A stretch of 64,000 nucleotides of DNA from Pseudomonas sp. P5_109 (GTDB lineage: Bacteria > Pseudomonadota > Gammaproteobacteria > Pseudomonadales > Pseudomonadaceae), in NCBI RefSeq assembly GCF_034009455.1, contig NZ_CP125380.1, positions 5,221,501 to 5,285,500 on the forward strand, in the 5' to 3' direction. The position numbers and the translations under genes are program-made. The notes beneath the pieces were generated by a model that saw only the letters and a list, made by a program, of their open reading frames with translations, made no database searches and was not told where the DNA came from. This document shows, piece by piece, positions 37,802 to 46,972 of the stretch (positions are counted from its first letter, which is position 1; the number at the start of each line of letters is the position of its first letter).

Positions 37802-40800
37802 ATGCAACTTCCAACTTCAACGCTCACCCCGATGCAACGACATGCCAGCCAACAGGCCGAATACGGGGCGTTATTGACGGCCTTGGAAGCAGTGAAAACG
37901 GCGTCTTCCGATCTGAATGGTTATTACCTGCCCCCCCAGGCGGACTCTCCCCTGGGCATTGAGCACAATCATGCGCAAGCCCTGCTGCTGACGCTTTTCG
38001 AAGATGCCGCAGACACGTTGTTGTCCAAGCATCTCAAGCCCCTGAAAGGACGGCCGACCGAAGTCAACGGCATCGCCGATCAGTGTGTTTTCTCAACGAG
38101 CCGCAACGATGGCTCCGTCGCCCTTTACACGATCGATGACGTAACACATTCCGCCAGCGGGATTCGAGCCTTTCAACGGGCGCTGGTGAGTATAGGTGGA
38201 CACATACGCACTGACCGCTTGCTGCCCTTGCCGCAGTGCCTGAAGTTTTACGGCCTTGCATTGCCAACCGCACAAACCCCGGGCTCTCTGAGCCGACTGA
38301 TTGAAGAAGTGCAGGAAAAACGCGACGCTCACCGATTGAACCTGGAGCAGGGGTTGCAAATCAGCGAGCTGATAGAACCGCACGATCACACTGCGATTCA
38401 CAACGTCATCAGCAAAATACTCACTGATGAAGGCGGCTCCGACATCGACGCCCTGGCCAGTGAGATCACGCCCCCCATGACACCCCATCAACTGGCCACC
38501 CAGCCCACGGCCTGCCTCGAGCGCTTGCTCGACACCGCGAAGGCACGCGACACGGCCCGGCGGCTGCTGGAAGTGCTCAATTGGTACGGCAAAGAACCCG
38601 ACGAAGAAACGATTCCAGACATCGGCGCAAAACTGCTGCTGGAAGCGTTACGACTCTGGTACGACCTGGACCTGCAGCATACAGGTGCACCACACAAGAT
38701 TGCCGGCTATGAGTTGCAACAACGGTTCAACCACGGCAAAAGCTACGCGCAGATTCAAAAGAACTTCCGGGAACACCTGGAGGATTCACTCCGTGCGACA
38801 ACACCGACCGAAACAGCGTTACTGGCAAGGCTCAGCCAAGTCAGGTTTCCAGTTGAATTTCAGGTACGCGACATTCCCAACGACTTGCCCTATGCCACAT
38901 CTATCGTCTGGGTCAATTTCGTTCACGGCGTCCATCTCGCTCATGCACTGGACCCGATGCTGCTGCAACGACTGACCTTCCAACAACTGGTCGATCTACC
39001 GTTGAAAAAAAGCGAGAACGCCCAGGACGCTCTCCTCCAATTGATCACGCTGACCAGAATTCCAGCGGCGTTGACCTGGGCGCAAGCGACCGAGGCATTG
39101 GCATCGAGCGTACAAACCAGCGACGCTCGGGAATACAAAATGAAAACCTTGCAAGCGCTGGAAGATCACATGGTGCAGTTGAATGAAACAATCGTTCAAC
39201 TCGATTTCGCGCCACCACAACGATTGAAGCTGGCGGAACAGCAACTGAAGAAGGCATTGTCCGGCGGCATTGCAATCGATCCGCTGAGCATCCGGGTGAT
39301 GCGCAACTTTTATCGGTCAGGCAAACGCGTAGAACGCAACATCCTGGATACCCCGAATGGGCCGCAGGCAACCTGGCCGCTGCTCGAGGTCTATGCCTCG
39401 GGTGGCTTGAGCCCCGATAGCAAGTGGTACATCAGCCAGGACGGCAAGACCGCGAGCTTTTGGGTCAGATTGACCCCGGATCGCAAGTTTGAATGGGGCT
39501 TGGCAAATCCTGACGACCCGGCTTCCCGTATCCTGTTGCTTCCACTCGACCGCACATTGCCTGATATCGACGCACTGTTCGACAAGCAATTCAAAACCTA
39601 CCTCGCCAAGACAAAAAACACCTACGAATACCTGATCAAAAACCTCTTGGTCACGCTGCCATGGTCCGATCGTCAGGCGTTGGAACATGGCGAAGTCAAG
39701 GTGCTCAGCCTTCGCGATGAAACCACGCGCAAGGCCGATGAAGAAACGGCAGAACACACCCTGCCGCTCAGGGCACGCATGGGGTTTGTGCTGCAAGCCA
39801 CTTACCGGAACGCCGTGCGCTTCTATGAGTGCCTGCCCCGTGCCGGCGTCATACGGCCGCGCCCCGATGTGACAACCGCCCATGTCGGTGGTGTCCGTGA
39901 CCAGTTTTTTTCCCGCAACCGCTTTAAGGAGGAAGACTATGACGCCTATGTCGCCATACGCACACACCGCCTGCCATTCGACAAGGATGCCCACACAACC
40001 GGAGCCCAGCCGAAACCTGGCGCTACCTGCATGGCGATCCTTGACTCGCTCGGCGAGGCCCTGACTCCTGGCTCAACCCCGCCGGAGTATCACGACTACT
40101 CTTCCTGCCTGACATGGTCCTCCTTGCGCACCGGGCAAATTGCGTCCTTCATTGCTACACATCTGTTTTATGTGGATGAAAAGGAGGTACGCCGCGAGGC
40201 CTGGGGAGTCACACAATACGAACGCGATCTCGACAGAAAGCACTGGCTGCACAATCTCAAGGATTTCATACCATTCTGGGGCAGTCTCGAAGACCTTCAA
40301 TCGGACCAGTTCGGTGATCGCGTCCTTGGCGTGGTCGGCCTGGCGCTCGACATCGTGTCATTTGTGGTGCCCTTGGGTAAGTTCGTCGCAGGGAGCATCC
40401 GCTTGGTCGCACGATCCGGCAGAGTGGGAATTCGCGCGACTTTGCCGCGAATGGCAAATCTATCCAGAAAGCTGGTGACTTCGAGCGTTAAAAACTTCAA
40501 CCCCCTGGACGGTTCGGTAGACCTCCTGCGGCTGACTGGCAGGGGAGTGAAAGGCGCAGGACGCGCAGTGGTCCATCTCGAGAAGCGGGCGATGTTCCAA
40601 TTGAAAAAGCTCGCCGGCAAGGCCGATAGCTATGACTTTGTCAGCAGCCTGCCCCAGGCAACTGAACCGGGACGCTGGAAACCGCTGATGGATGCCGATC
40701 AACTGGGCAACGTCAAAGGCATCGAAGACGTTCCGGTGCGAAAGATCGACGGCCACCATTACTTGGTTGACCCGCTGTCTACCCGCCCCTATGGCCCCCG

Positions 40801-42448
40801 GCTCACGCCCCGCAATCATGAACTTTCACTCGGTCGCTCAAGCTACAGCACCGTGAAAAAAACTGACGATCTGGTTTTCATCGAACTCCCGGAGCAGGCG
40901 CACGCTCGCTACCAGTTCGACATCGATGGGCGTACGACGGTTTTCATCGACGACGTCCCCTACCGCCTGGATGGCGAAGAACTGCGCCGCGTTGAGTTGA
41001 TCGATGACAGCAGCGCATTGACGTCAGTCCCCTGTCGGCCACGCCGTGCGCCAAACAACAGCAGCGAATGCCTCAGCAGTTTTGTGACAGGGACGCCCGC
41101 CCCGACACCGGAAGTCGGCTCATTTGACGAAACCAAAGGTTACGCGCCTTGGTTTGGCGACAGGGTGTCCGATGCGGTTAGCCGGCCAGGCCATGACGGT
41201 CTGTTTGTAACCCACGAGGGAAATCTTTATCAGATCATCGACAACATCCCGAAGCTTTACACAGGTGACATCACCGAACTTGGCTTTGCCAGGAAATGGC
41301 TGGTGCCCCGCCGCGAAATGCCGGCCAGCCTGATGTTCCGCAAAGGTATTTATGGCCGTATCGAGGTCAAGGGGGTATACGAGGGCGCCGAGGACCCGCA
41401 CCGGATCGGAGTCATTCTGGTGCCATCCATCGATGAATCGAGTACTTATGTCTTCAGCCGAATCAACACCAACAAATATTACGTCGCGACAGTGCCGAAG
41501 GGACAAAGCCTGAGTGAACCGCTGACATTGAAACGTTTGTTCAATGCCGACATGGCTGAAGGCACCCTGGGTGCGGAACTGCTAACGGTGTACACCGGGT
41601 CATTGAGCGCCAACAACATCGCACGCATCCACAGCAAAGAAGCCCTTGAATTCGCCATGAAAACCATGGACGAGATCGCCATTCCGATCGGAACGACCCC
41701 TAACCCTGCGGGCAACATGAAATTCCTGAAGGTCGACACCAGCCCCGGAGAAGCATTGATGTTCGATCATTCAACCCGAATGATCGTCACTCGACTGCCT
41801 GAAGGAGCCACGACATGGAGCAGGAGCAAGGACGCTCCGGAGGACTTGCGTCAAAGCACCGCGAATATTTTCGATACGCTGTTCATGTCGCCGACGATTG
41901 ACGCCAGCAACGCGAACAGCGCGCTAAGGATCAACCAGACCATGCAGAAGCTGCACCAGTTGATACCCAGGCGCCGCTCCTTCAATCCGAGAAACATTGC
42001 CTACGCCGACGTCATGACCAGCAGTGGGCAACGGGAAATCTACGTCAGCGTTTCCGGTGCCCAGCAAGCCACCGGTCACTTGCCGCTGTTCAAGCAGCAT
42101 CTTGGTGCGGATTCAGTTCCGGTCGGTGGATCGACCTACTTCAATATCGACATGAATCAGAGCTTTCCCCACACCTCCCTCGATGTGACCGCTGAAGGCA
42201 AGCTGCTGGCCATACCGACGACCATCAAGGACATCGACACTTACAAGCCAGTGCAGTCGATAAAACCGACGTCACTGGACAGCGAAAGCAAGTTGATCCG
42301 CGTGATTCGGGAAAAATACCCCGACCCCAAGGCGATCAAATCCGTCGATATCGCCACGACGATGCCCCCCTGCGAGTCGTGCTCGATCGTGATGAAACAA
42401 TTCGGCTACGACGGTGGGGAAAACGCGCTTCAGGTGCTGTGGAGTTGA
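37802..42448 (+). CDS. Large toxin-like protein with a candidate C-terminal deaminase domain
   Basis: A ~1548-residue protein similar in style to the large dermonecrotic-toxin-like (DUF6543-type) proteins of Pseudomonas. It has no signal peptide. A hydrophobic stretch near 855-885 (VVGLALDIVSFVVPLGKFV) could insert into membranes. The last ~60 residues read D-S-E-S-K-L-I, 29 residues, then P-P-C-E-S-C (Glu1495, Cys1524, Cys1527 from this start). This is the spacing and order of the zinc/catalytic motifs of cytidine-deaminase-fold toxins, with Asp where His or Cys is usual. No immunity gene follows. The start is unsure: this ATG has no good ribosome-binding site, and the frame is open to a GTG at 37721. 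It lies between rbdA and an ABC exporter. Confidence 0.75.
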   Translation: MQLPTSTLTPMQRHASQQAEYGALLTALEAVKTASSDLNGYYLPPQADSPLGIEHNHAQALLLTLFEDAADTLLSKHLKPLKGRPTEVNGIADQCVFSTSRNDGSVALYTIDDVTHSASGIRAFQRALVSIGGHIRTDRLLPLPQCLKFYGLALPTAQTPGSLSRLIEEVQEKRDAHRLNLEQGLQISELIEPHDHTAIHNVISKILTDEGGSDIDALASEITPPMTPHQLATQPTACLERLLDTAKARDTARRLLEVLNWYGKEPDEETIPDIGAKLLLEALRLWYDLDLQHTGAPHKIAGYELQQRFNHGKSYAQIQKNFREHLEDSLRATTPTETALLARLSQVRFPVEFQVRDIPNDLPYATSIVWVNFVHGVHLAHALDPMLLQRLTFQQLVDLPLKKSENAQDALLQLITLTRIPAALTWAQATEALASSVQTSDAREYKMKTLQALEDHMVQLNETIVQLDFAPPQRLKLAEQQLKKALSGGIAIDPLSIRVMRNFYRSGKRVERNILDTPNGPQATWPLLEVYASGGLSPDSKWYISQDGKTASFWVRLTPDRKFEWGLANPDDPASRILLLPLDRTLPDIDALFDKQFKTYLAKTKNTYEYLIKNLLVTLPWSDRQALEHGEVKVLSLRDETTRKADEETAEHTLPLRARMGFVLQATYRNAVRFYECLPRAGVIRPRPDVTTAHVGGVRDQFFSRNRFKEEDYDAYVAIRTHRLPFDKDAHTTGAQPKPGATCMAILDSLGEALTPGSTPPEYHDYSSCLTWSSLRTGQIASFIATHLFYVDEKEVRREAWGVTQYERDLDRKHWLHNLKDFIPFWGSLEDLQSDQFGDRVLGVVGLALDIVSFVVPLGKFVAGSIRLVARSGRVGIRATLPRMANLSRKLVTSSVKNFNPLDGSVDLLRLTGRGVKGAGRAVVHLEKRAMFQLKKLAGKADSYDFVSSLPQATEPGRWKPLMDADQLGNVKGIEDVPVRKIDGHHYLVDPLSTRPYGPRLTPRNHELSLGRSSYSTVKKTDDLVFIELPEQAHARYQFDIDGRTTVFIDDVPYRLDGEELRRVELIDDSSALTSVPCRPRRAPNNSSECLSSFVTGTPAPTPEVGSFDETKGYAPWFGDRVSDAVSRPGHDGLFVTHEGNLYQIIDNIPKLYTGDITELGFARKWLVPRREMPASLMFRKGIYGRIEVKGVYEGAEDPHRIGVILVPSIDESSTYVFSRINTNKYYVATVPKGQSLSEPLTLKRLFNADMAEGTLGAELLTVYTGSLSANNIARIHSKEALEFAMKTMDEIAIPIGTTPNPAGNMKFLKVDTSPGEALMFDHSTRMIVTRLPEGATTWSRSKDAPEDLRQSTANIFDTLFMSPTIDASNANSALRINQTMQKLHQLIPRRRSFNPRNIAYADVMTSSGQREIYVSVSGAQQATGHLPLFKQHLGADSVPVGGSTYFNIDMNQSFPHTSLDVTAEGKLLAIPTTIKDIDTYKPVQSIKPTSLDSESKLIRVIREKYPDPKAIKSVDIATTMPPCESCSIVMKQFGYDGGENALQVLWS

Positions 42449-42450
42449 AC

Positions 42451-44277
42451 CTACAACTGCTGTAAATGCCCATACAGCTTGGCGTACAAACCACCATCGG
42501 CAATCAGTTGCTGATGGTCGCCATCCTCCGCGATCTGCCCGCCGTCGAACACCAGCACCCGGTCGGCCTGTTTCACTGCTGAAAGGCGGTGGGCAATGAT
42601 CAGCGTGGTGCGATTGCTCAGAAACCGCGCCAGCGCCTGGTGCAGGTTGTATTCGGTGGCGGCATCCAGCGCGGAGGTGGCTTCGTCGAGGATCACCACC
42701 TTGGGCTCGGCCAGCACCATCCGGGCGATGGCCAGGCGTTGACGCTGGCCGCCGGACAAACGCACGCCGGAGCGCCCGACGATGCTGTCCAGTCCATTGG
42801 GCAAATCCCGGACGGTACCGTGCAATTGGGCGATTTCCAGTGCACGCCAGCAAGCCTCGTCACTGCGCTCGCGGCCCATGGTCAGGTTGGCCCGAATGGT
42901 GTCGTTGAACAGCGCCGGATGTTGCAGAACCACGGCAACATTTTCCCGCACGGTTTCCAGGCCAATCTCTTGCTGGGTCGAACCGCCAAAGCGAATGGTT
43001 CCGGCCAACGGCGTGTACAGGCCCAGCAGCAGTTGCACCAGCGTGCTCTTGCCACCGCCACTGGCGCCGACGATCGCGACCTTTTCGCCGGGGGCGATCG
43101 ACAGGTTCATCTGGTTCAGGACCAGTTCATCGCCGTAACCGAAACTCAACCCTTGTACTTCCAGCCCAACCGTCTCGCGACCGATGAACGGGTCGACGCC
43201 GCCCGGGTATTCGGGCTCATCGGCTCGGGACAGCAGCTCATTGATCCGCGACAGCGCACCGCCGGCGGCGTAGTAGGCATATTGCAGGTTCAGCAGCTGT
43301 TCGACCGGACCGATCATGAACCACAGGTAGCTGAACACCGCGAGCATCTGGCCGATGGACAGGTCGGAAAACAACACCGTGAGCATGGCCGCGGCCCGGA
43401 AAATATCGATGCCGAACTGAAACAGCAAACCGCTGGCCCGGTTCGATGCATCGGTTTTCCATTGCGAATTCACCGCATAGTCGCGCACGTCACGGGCGCG
43501 ATGCCCCAAGCGACCGAGGAAAAAACCCTGGCGGTTGCCGGCGCGAACTTCCTGGATGGCGTCCAGCGTTTCGGTCAGAGCCTGGGTAAAGCGCGAAGTG
43601 CTGTCGTTCTCAAGTTTCTTCAGATGCTTGACCCGCTTGCCCAACTGCACCGTGGCGTAGATCACCAGCGGGTTGAACAGCAGAATCAGCAAGGCCAGCT
43701 TCCAGTGCATCCACATCAGAATGCCCGCCGTGCCGACCAGGGTCAGCATGGCCACGAGGAAACGGCTGAGGGTTTCGCCGACGAATTTGTCCAGCGTGTC
43801 CAGGTCGGTCACAAGGTGCGTGGTGACGGTGCCGCTGCCCAGGCTTTCGTATTCACCCAGCGAGATACGCTTGAGCCGTTCGATCAGGCGAATGCGAATG
43901 CGGTAGACGATGTCCTTGGCCAACCCGGCGAACAATTTCGCCTGCACCACGTTGAACAGCAACGCCATACACCTCAAGGTCAAGGTCACCAACAGCATCA
44001 GGCCGATGTAGCCCGCGGCTTTCTGCCAGCCCTCGGGCAGCGCGTGGTTCATGATCTTCAGCGCGGCATCACCGTGCCCCAGCAACACCTCGTCCACCAG
44101 CAATGGCAGGAGCAAGGGAATCGGCACGCTGCACAAGGTCGCCAGCACGGCCACGCCGTTGGCGATCCACAGGGACTTCTTGTGATGCAGGGCCAGGCGA
44201 CGGATTTCCGCCCAGCTCAGACGGTCGACATGTTTGGCGGGAGCGACGTCATCGGGCAGATCATGCACAGGCAGCAC
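42451..44277 (-). CDS. ABC exporter, fused permease and ATPase
   Basis: A 608-residue half-transporter. The N-terminal membrane domain has six predicted helices (residues ~35-330). The ATPase domain has Walker A GASGGGKST, the Q-loop L-Q-H-P-A, the signature L-S-G-G-Q-R-Q-R, Walker B V-V-I-L-D-E-A and the H-loop I-A-H-R-L-S. It should work as a homodimer; the substrate is unknown. The start is a GTG overlapping the end of the DsbA-like gene by 17 bases. Its 3' end meets that of the toxin-like gene, two bases apart, with no terminator between. From memory the P. aeruginosa orthologue (PA0860) lies next to rbdA. Confidence 0.9.
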   Translation of the reverse strand: MLPVHDLPDDVAPAKHVDRLSWAEIRRLALHHKKSLWIANGVAVLATLCSVPIPLLLPLLVDEVLLGHGDAALKIMNHALPEGWQKAAGYIGLMLLVTLTLRCMALLFNVVQAKLFAGLAKDIVYRIRIRLIERLKRISLGEYESLGSGTVTTHLVTDLDTLDKFVGETLSRFLVAMLTLVGTAGILMWMHWKLALLILLFNPLVIYATVQLGKRVKHLKKLENDSTSRFTQALTETLDAIQEVRAGNRQGFFLGRLGHRARDVRDYAVNSQWKTDASNRASGLLFQFGIDIFRAAAMLTVLFSDLSIGQMLAVFSYLWFMIGPVEQLLNLQYAYYAAGGALSRINELLSRADEPEYPGGVDPFIGRETVGLEVQGLSFGYGDELVLNQMNLSIAPGEKVAIVGASGGGKSTLVQLLLGLYTPLAGTIRFGGSTQQEIGLETVRENVAVVLQHPALFNDTIRANLTMGRERSDEACWRALEIAQLHGTVRDLPNGLDSIVGRSGVRLSGGQRQRLAIARMVLAEPKVVILDEATSALDAATEYNLHQALARFLSNRTTLIIAHRLSAVKQADRVLVFDGGQIAEDGDHQQLIADGGLYAKLYGHLQQL

Positions 44278-44896
44278 GCTCCAGCCAGCGGCCGAGCAGC
44301 GGGGACAACTCGCTCAAGGGCTGATAGCCATTGGTCAACAACGCCACTTGGCCGTTACGTTCAGCCAGCAGGGTCGGAAAACCGGCGATGCCCAGGTCCT
44401 GGACCCAGGTGAAATCGGCAGCTGTCGCGGCGTGCGTATCGGCACGGTCGAACGCGGCGGCGAATTCAATTCGCGGTAGACCTGCCTGCTCTGCCAGCTC
44501 CACCAGGACACTGGCGCGCGTGACATCGCGACCTTCAGCGTAAAAGGCGTGCTGAATCAGCCCGAGCAGTTTCCACGCACAGTCCGGCGCCAGCCCGCGC
44601 GCCGTCACCAGCGCCCGGCAGGCAGGCTCGGTGTCGTAGACAAAGCCGTCGGGCAGCGCGCCTTCAAGCTTGAAGGGCTGGCCGGTGGCCTCGGTGACCG
44701 CCTGCCAGTGTTCAAGGATGTAGCGCCGGGTACTCGGCTCCAGCGCGGCACCGTTGCCGGTGCGCAGACCGCCCACGATCAAGTGCACCTCCACACCCGC
44801 GGCTTGCGCCTGCTCGACTAGCGCGTTGGCCACTGGAGCAAACCCCCAGCACCAGGAACACATCGGGTCCATCACATAGAGCAGGCGCGCAGACAT
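44261..44896 (-). CDS. DsbA-family thioredoxin-fold protein (FrnE-like)
   Basis: A 211-residue protein with a C-S-W-C active-site motif at residues 13-16 (DPMCSWCWGF) and a helical insertion typical of FrnE/2-hydroxychromene isomerase-type members. The cis-proline loop is seen in I-A-G-F-P-T-L. There is no signal peptide, so it is probably cytoplasmic and acts as a thiol oxidoreductase or isomerase. It overlaps the ABC exporter start by 17 bases and follows trhO by three bases, so all three are coupled. Confidence 0.85.
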   Translation of the reverse strand: MSARLLYVMDPMCSWCWGFAPVANALVEQAQAAGVEVHLIVGGLRTGNGAALEPSTRRYILEHWQAVTEATGQPFKLEGALPDGFVYDTEPACRALVTARGLAPDCAWKLLGLIQHAFYAEGRDVTRASVLVELAEQAGLPRIEFAAAFDRADTHAATAADFTWVQDLGIAGFPTLLAERNGQVALLTNGYQPLSELSPLLGRWLERAACA

Positions 44897-44899
44897 GGT

Positions 44900-45841
44900 T
44901 CAGGCCTCGGAGGATGCTTGCTTATAGTTGTAGCCGATCGGGTGAGGCTGATTGCGAGCCTTGGCCAGTTCGATCTGCTTCTGCCGGTCGATGGCACTGC
45001 GACGGGTCTTCTCGCTCAGCTTATCCCAGCAATGCGGGCAACTGATGCCGGCCACATAATGCTCGGACGCGCGGTCTTCCACGCTGACCGGTGTGCGGCA
45101 GGCATGACATTGGTCGTAGTCGCCCTCGCTCAGGTCATGACGAACTGTCACGCGGTTATCGAACACGAAGCAGTCGCCCTGCCATTTGGTTTCTTCCTGC
45201 GGCACCTCTTCGAGGTACTTCAGGATGCCGCCCTTGAGGTGGTAAACCTCACCATAACCCTCGCTGAGCATGTAGCTCGACGCTTTCTCGCAACGGATGC
45301 CGCCGGTGCAGAACATCGCGACCTTCTTGTGCACGGCCGGGTCGAAGTTAGCTTTGATGTAGTCAGGAAATTCGCGAAAACTGGTGGTTTTCGGGTCGAT
45401 GGCACCTTCGAAGGTACCGATCGAGACTTCGTAGTCGTTACGGGTGTCGATCAACAACACTTCCGGGTCGCTGATCAGCGCATTCCAGTCCTGCGGATCG
45501 ACGTAGGTGCCGACCTTTTTGTTCGGGTCCACGCCCTCCACGCCGAGGGTGACGATTTCTTTCTTGAGCTTGACCTTGGTGCGGTAGAACGGCTGCTCGT
45601 CGCAGAACGACTCTTTATGGTCGATGTCGTCCATGCGCGGGTCATTCTTGAGCCAGGCCATCAGCCCGTCGATGCCTTCGCGGCTACCGGACACGGTGCC
45701 GTTGATGCCTTCTTCGGCAATCAGCAGGGTGCCCTTGATGCCGTTGTCGACCATCGCTTGCAGCAGTGGCTCGCGCAGGGCGACGTAATCTTCCAGGGTG
45801 ACGAACTTATACAGTGCCGCCACGACAATCTGTTGTGTCAT
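44900..45841 (-). CDS. trhO: tRNA uridine(34) hydroxylase TrhO (rhodanese-like)
   Basis: A 313-residue YceA-family protein: an N-terminal acylphosphatase-like domain (~1-100), a rhodanese domain (~120-220) with the catalytic cysteine in [12 protein letters not shown], and a C-terminal zinc-finger-like part with C-H-A-C and C-P-H-C pairs. It hydroxylates U34 of certain tRNAs with oxygen, giving ho5U. It is first of the trhO-dsbA-ABC group on this strand, with bolA 100 bases upstream. Length is standard. Confidence 0.92.
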   Translation of the reverse strand: MTQQIVVAALYKFVTLEDYVALREPLLQAMVDNGIKGTLLIAEEGINGTVSGSREGIDGLMAWLKNDPRMDDIDHKESFCDEQPFYRTKVKLKKEIVTLGVEGVDPNKKVGTYVDPQDWNALISDPEVLLIDTRNDYEVSIGTFEGAIDPKTTSFREFPDYIKANFDPAVHKKVAMFCTGGIRCEKASSYMLSEGYGEVYHLKGGILKYLEEVPQEETKWQGDCFVFDNRVTVRHDLSEGDYDQCHACRTPVSVEDRASEHYVAGISCPHCWDKLSEKTRRSAIDRQKQIELAKARNQPHPIGYNYKQASSEA

Positions 45842-45943
45842 GGGTAAATCTCCAGGTGGCTACCCTCGTAAGGGGTGAACCGGATGCGAAAAAAAACGCG
45901 CCGGGTCAGCGGCGCGTTGGGCATTCTAACAAAAAACGGGGGT

Positions 45944-46243
45944 TTAGTGCTTGCTGCCGCCGGCACAGGTCGGCGAGGCCGGGGCCGCGTCGATCCGTGC
46001 CCATTCCTCCGGCGTGTAGGTATGCAGCGCCAACGCATGGAACTCGCCCATCAGCTCGCCGAGCGTGCCGTAGACCTTCTGGTGGCGCTTGACCCGGTTC
46101 AGGCCATCGAACTGCGCACTGACCACCACGGCCTTGAAATGGGTTTGCAGCCCACGGCTGTGCATGTGGCTCTCATCCAGCACTTGCAGATGCTCGGGCT
46201 GAAGCAGGCCCAGCGTCGATTCAATGCGTTGTTGCATGGTCAT
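45944..46243 (-). CDS. bolA: BolA family protein
   Basis: A 99-residue protein with the BolA KH-like fold: D-E-S-H-M-H near residue 24, the V-V-S-A-x-F-x-G-L-x-R-V-x-R-H-Q-x-V-Y motif, and the conserved H-A-L-A-L-H-T near the C-terminus. The two histidines fit an iron-sulphur-binding role with monothiol glutaredoxin. GGAG lies six bases before the ATG. A tail with a cysteine and a histidine follows the domain. Confidence 0.92.
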   Translation of the reverse strand: MTMQQRIESTLGLLQPEHLQVLDESHMHSRGLQTHFKAVVVSAQFDGLNRVKRHQKVYGTLGELMGEFHALALHTYTPEEWARIDAAPASPTCAGGSKH

Positions 46244-46255
46244 ACCGAACTCCGC

Positions 46256-46780
46256 TTAAGGCTTTTTCTTGGCTGGCGCAGCCGCGTCTTTCGGCGACAG
46301 TTCGGCGGTCATGTCAGCCAGCAGCTTGTTGACCACCGGCACTGCGCTTTCCAGCTTGGCCTGGGTCATCTGGGCCGATTGTTGGGTCAGCTGGGGCATT
46401 TTTTCCAGGACTTTCTTGCCCAGTGGCGACTGGTAGAACGCGACCAGGTCCTTGAGCTCGGATTCGGTGAAGTTAGTGGTGTAGAGCTTGACCATGTCCG
46501 GCTTCAGCTTGTTCCAGCCAATGGCCTGGTCCAGAGCGGCGTTGGCCTTGGCCTGGTAAGTTTCCAGCACGGCTTTTTTCGACTCAGGGGCTTTGGTCTG
46601 TTCAAACCGTTGGGCAAACATCTGCTGTACTTGCATGTACACCGGGGTGCCCAGTTTGTCAGCGTGCGCCATGGTCAGGAAAGCCTCGGCACTGGCGTTA
46701 TGGCTAGCGGTGTCGGCAAGAACCTGGCCGCTGGCGCAGACCAAAGCAACGGCGGTACAGATGGCACGAAGACGAGTCAT
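46256..46780 (-). CDS. DUF2059 periplasmic protein
   Basis: A 174-residue protein with a cleavable signal peptide (cleavage probably after VLA near residue 22). The DUF2059 segment at ~95-150 reads F-T-E-S-E-L-K-D-L-V-A-F-Y-Q-S-P-L-G-K-K. The C-terminus is Lys/Ala/Pro-rich. Function is not known. AGGAAA lies before the ATG, and it ends 12 bases before bolA, so the two are probably in one transcript. It is divergent from fumC. Confidence 0.85.
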   Translation of the reverse strand: MTRLRAICTAVALVCASGQVLADTASHNASAEAFLTMAHADKLGTPVYMQVQQMFAQRFEQTKAPESKKAVLETYQAKANAALDQAIGWNKLKPDMVKLYTTNFTESELKDLVAFYQSPLGKKVLEKMPQLTQQSAQMTQAKLESAVPVVNKLLADMTAELSPKDAAAPAKKKP

Positions 46781-46972
46781 CGAGTTTCCTTTTCTAGCTG
46801 GCGAGGTAAGACCCCAAGGGCGTCCATTCTGCGCCTAAAAAACTGTGTCGCTCAACCCCAAGCCTTGTCGCGCCTGATTTAGAGGGCTTCAATGGTTGAA
46901 TTCGAGACAGATGGAACCCCGGCCGTCGACCACGGCCTAAACTGCGCAATCGGACCTACAGGAGTGAGCAAG

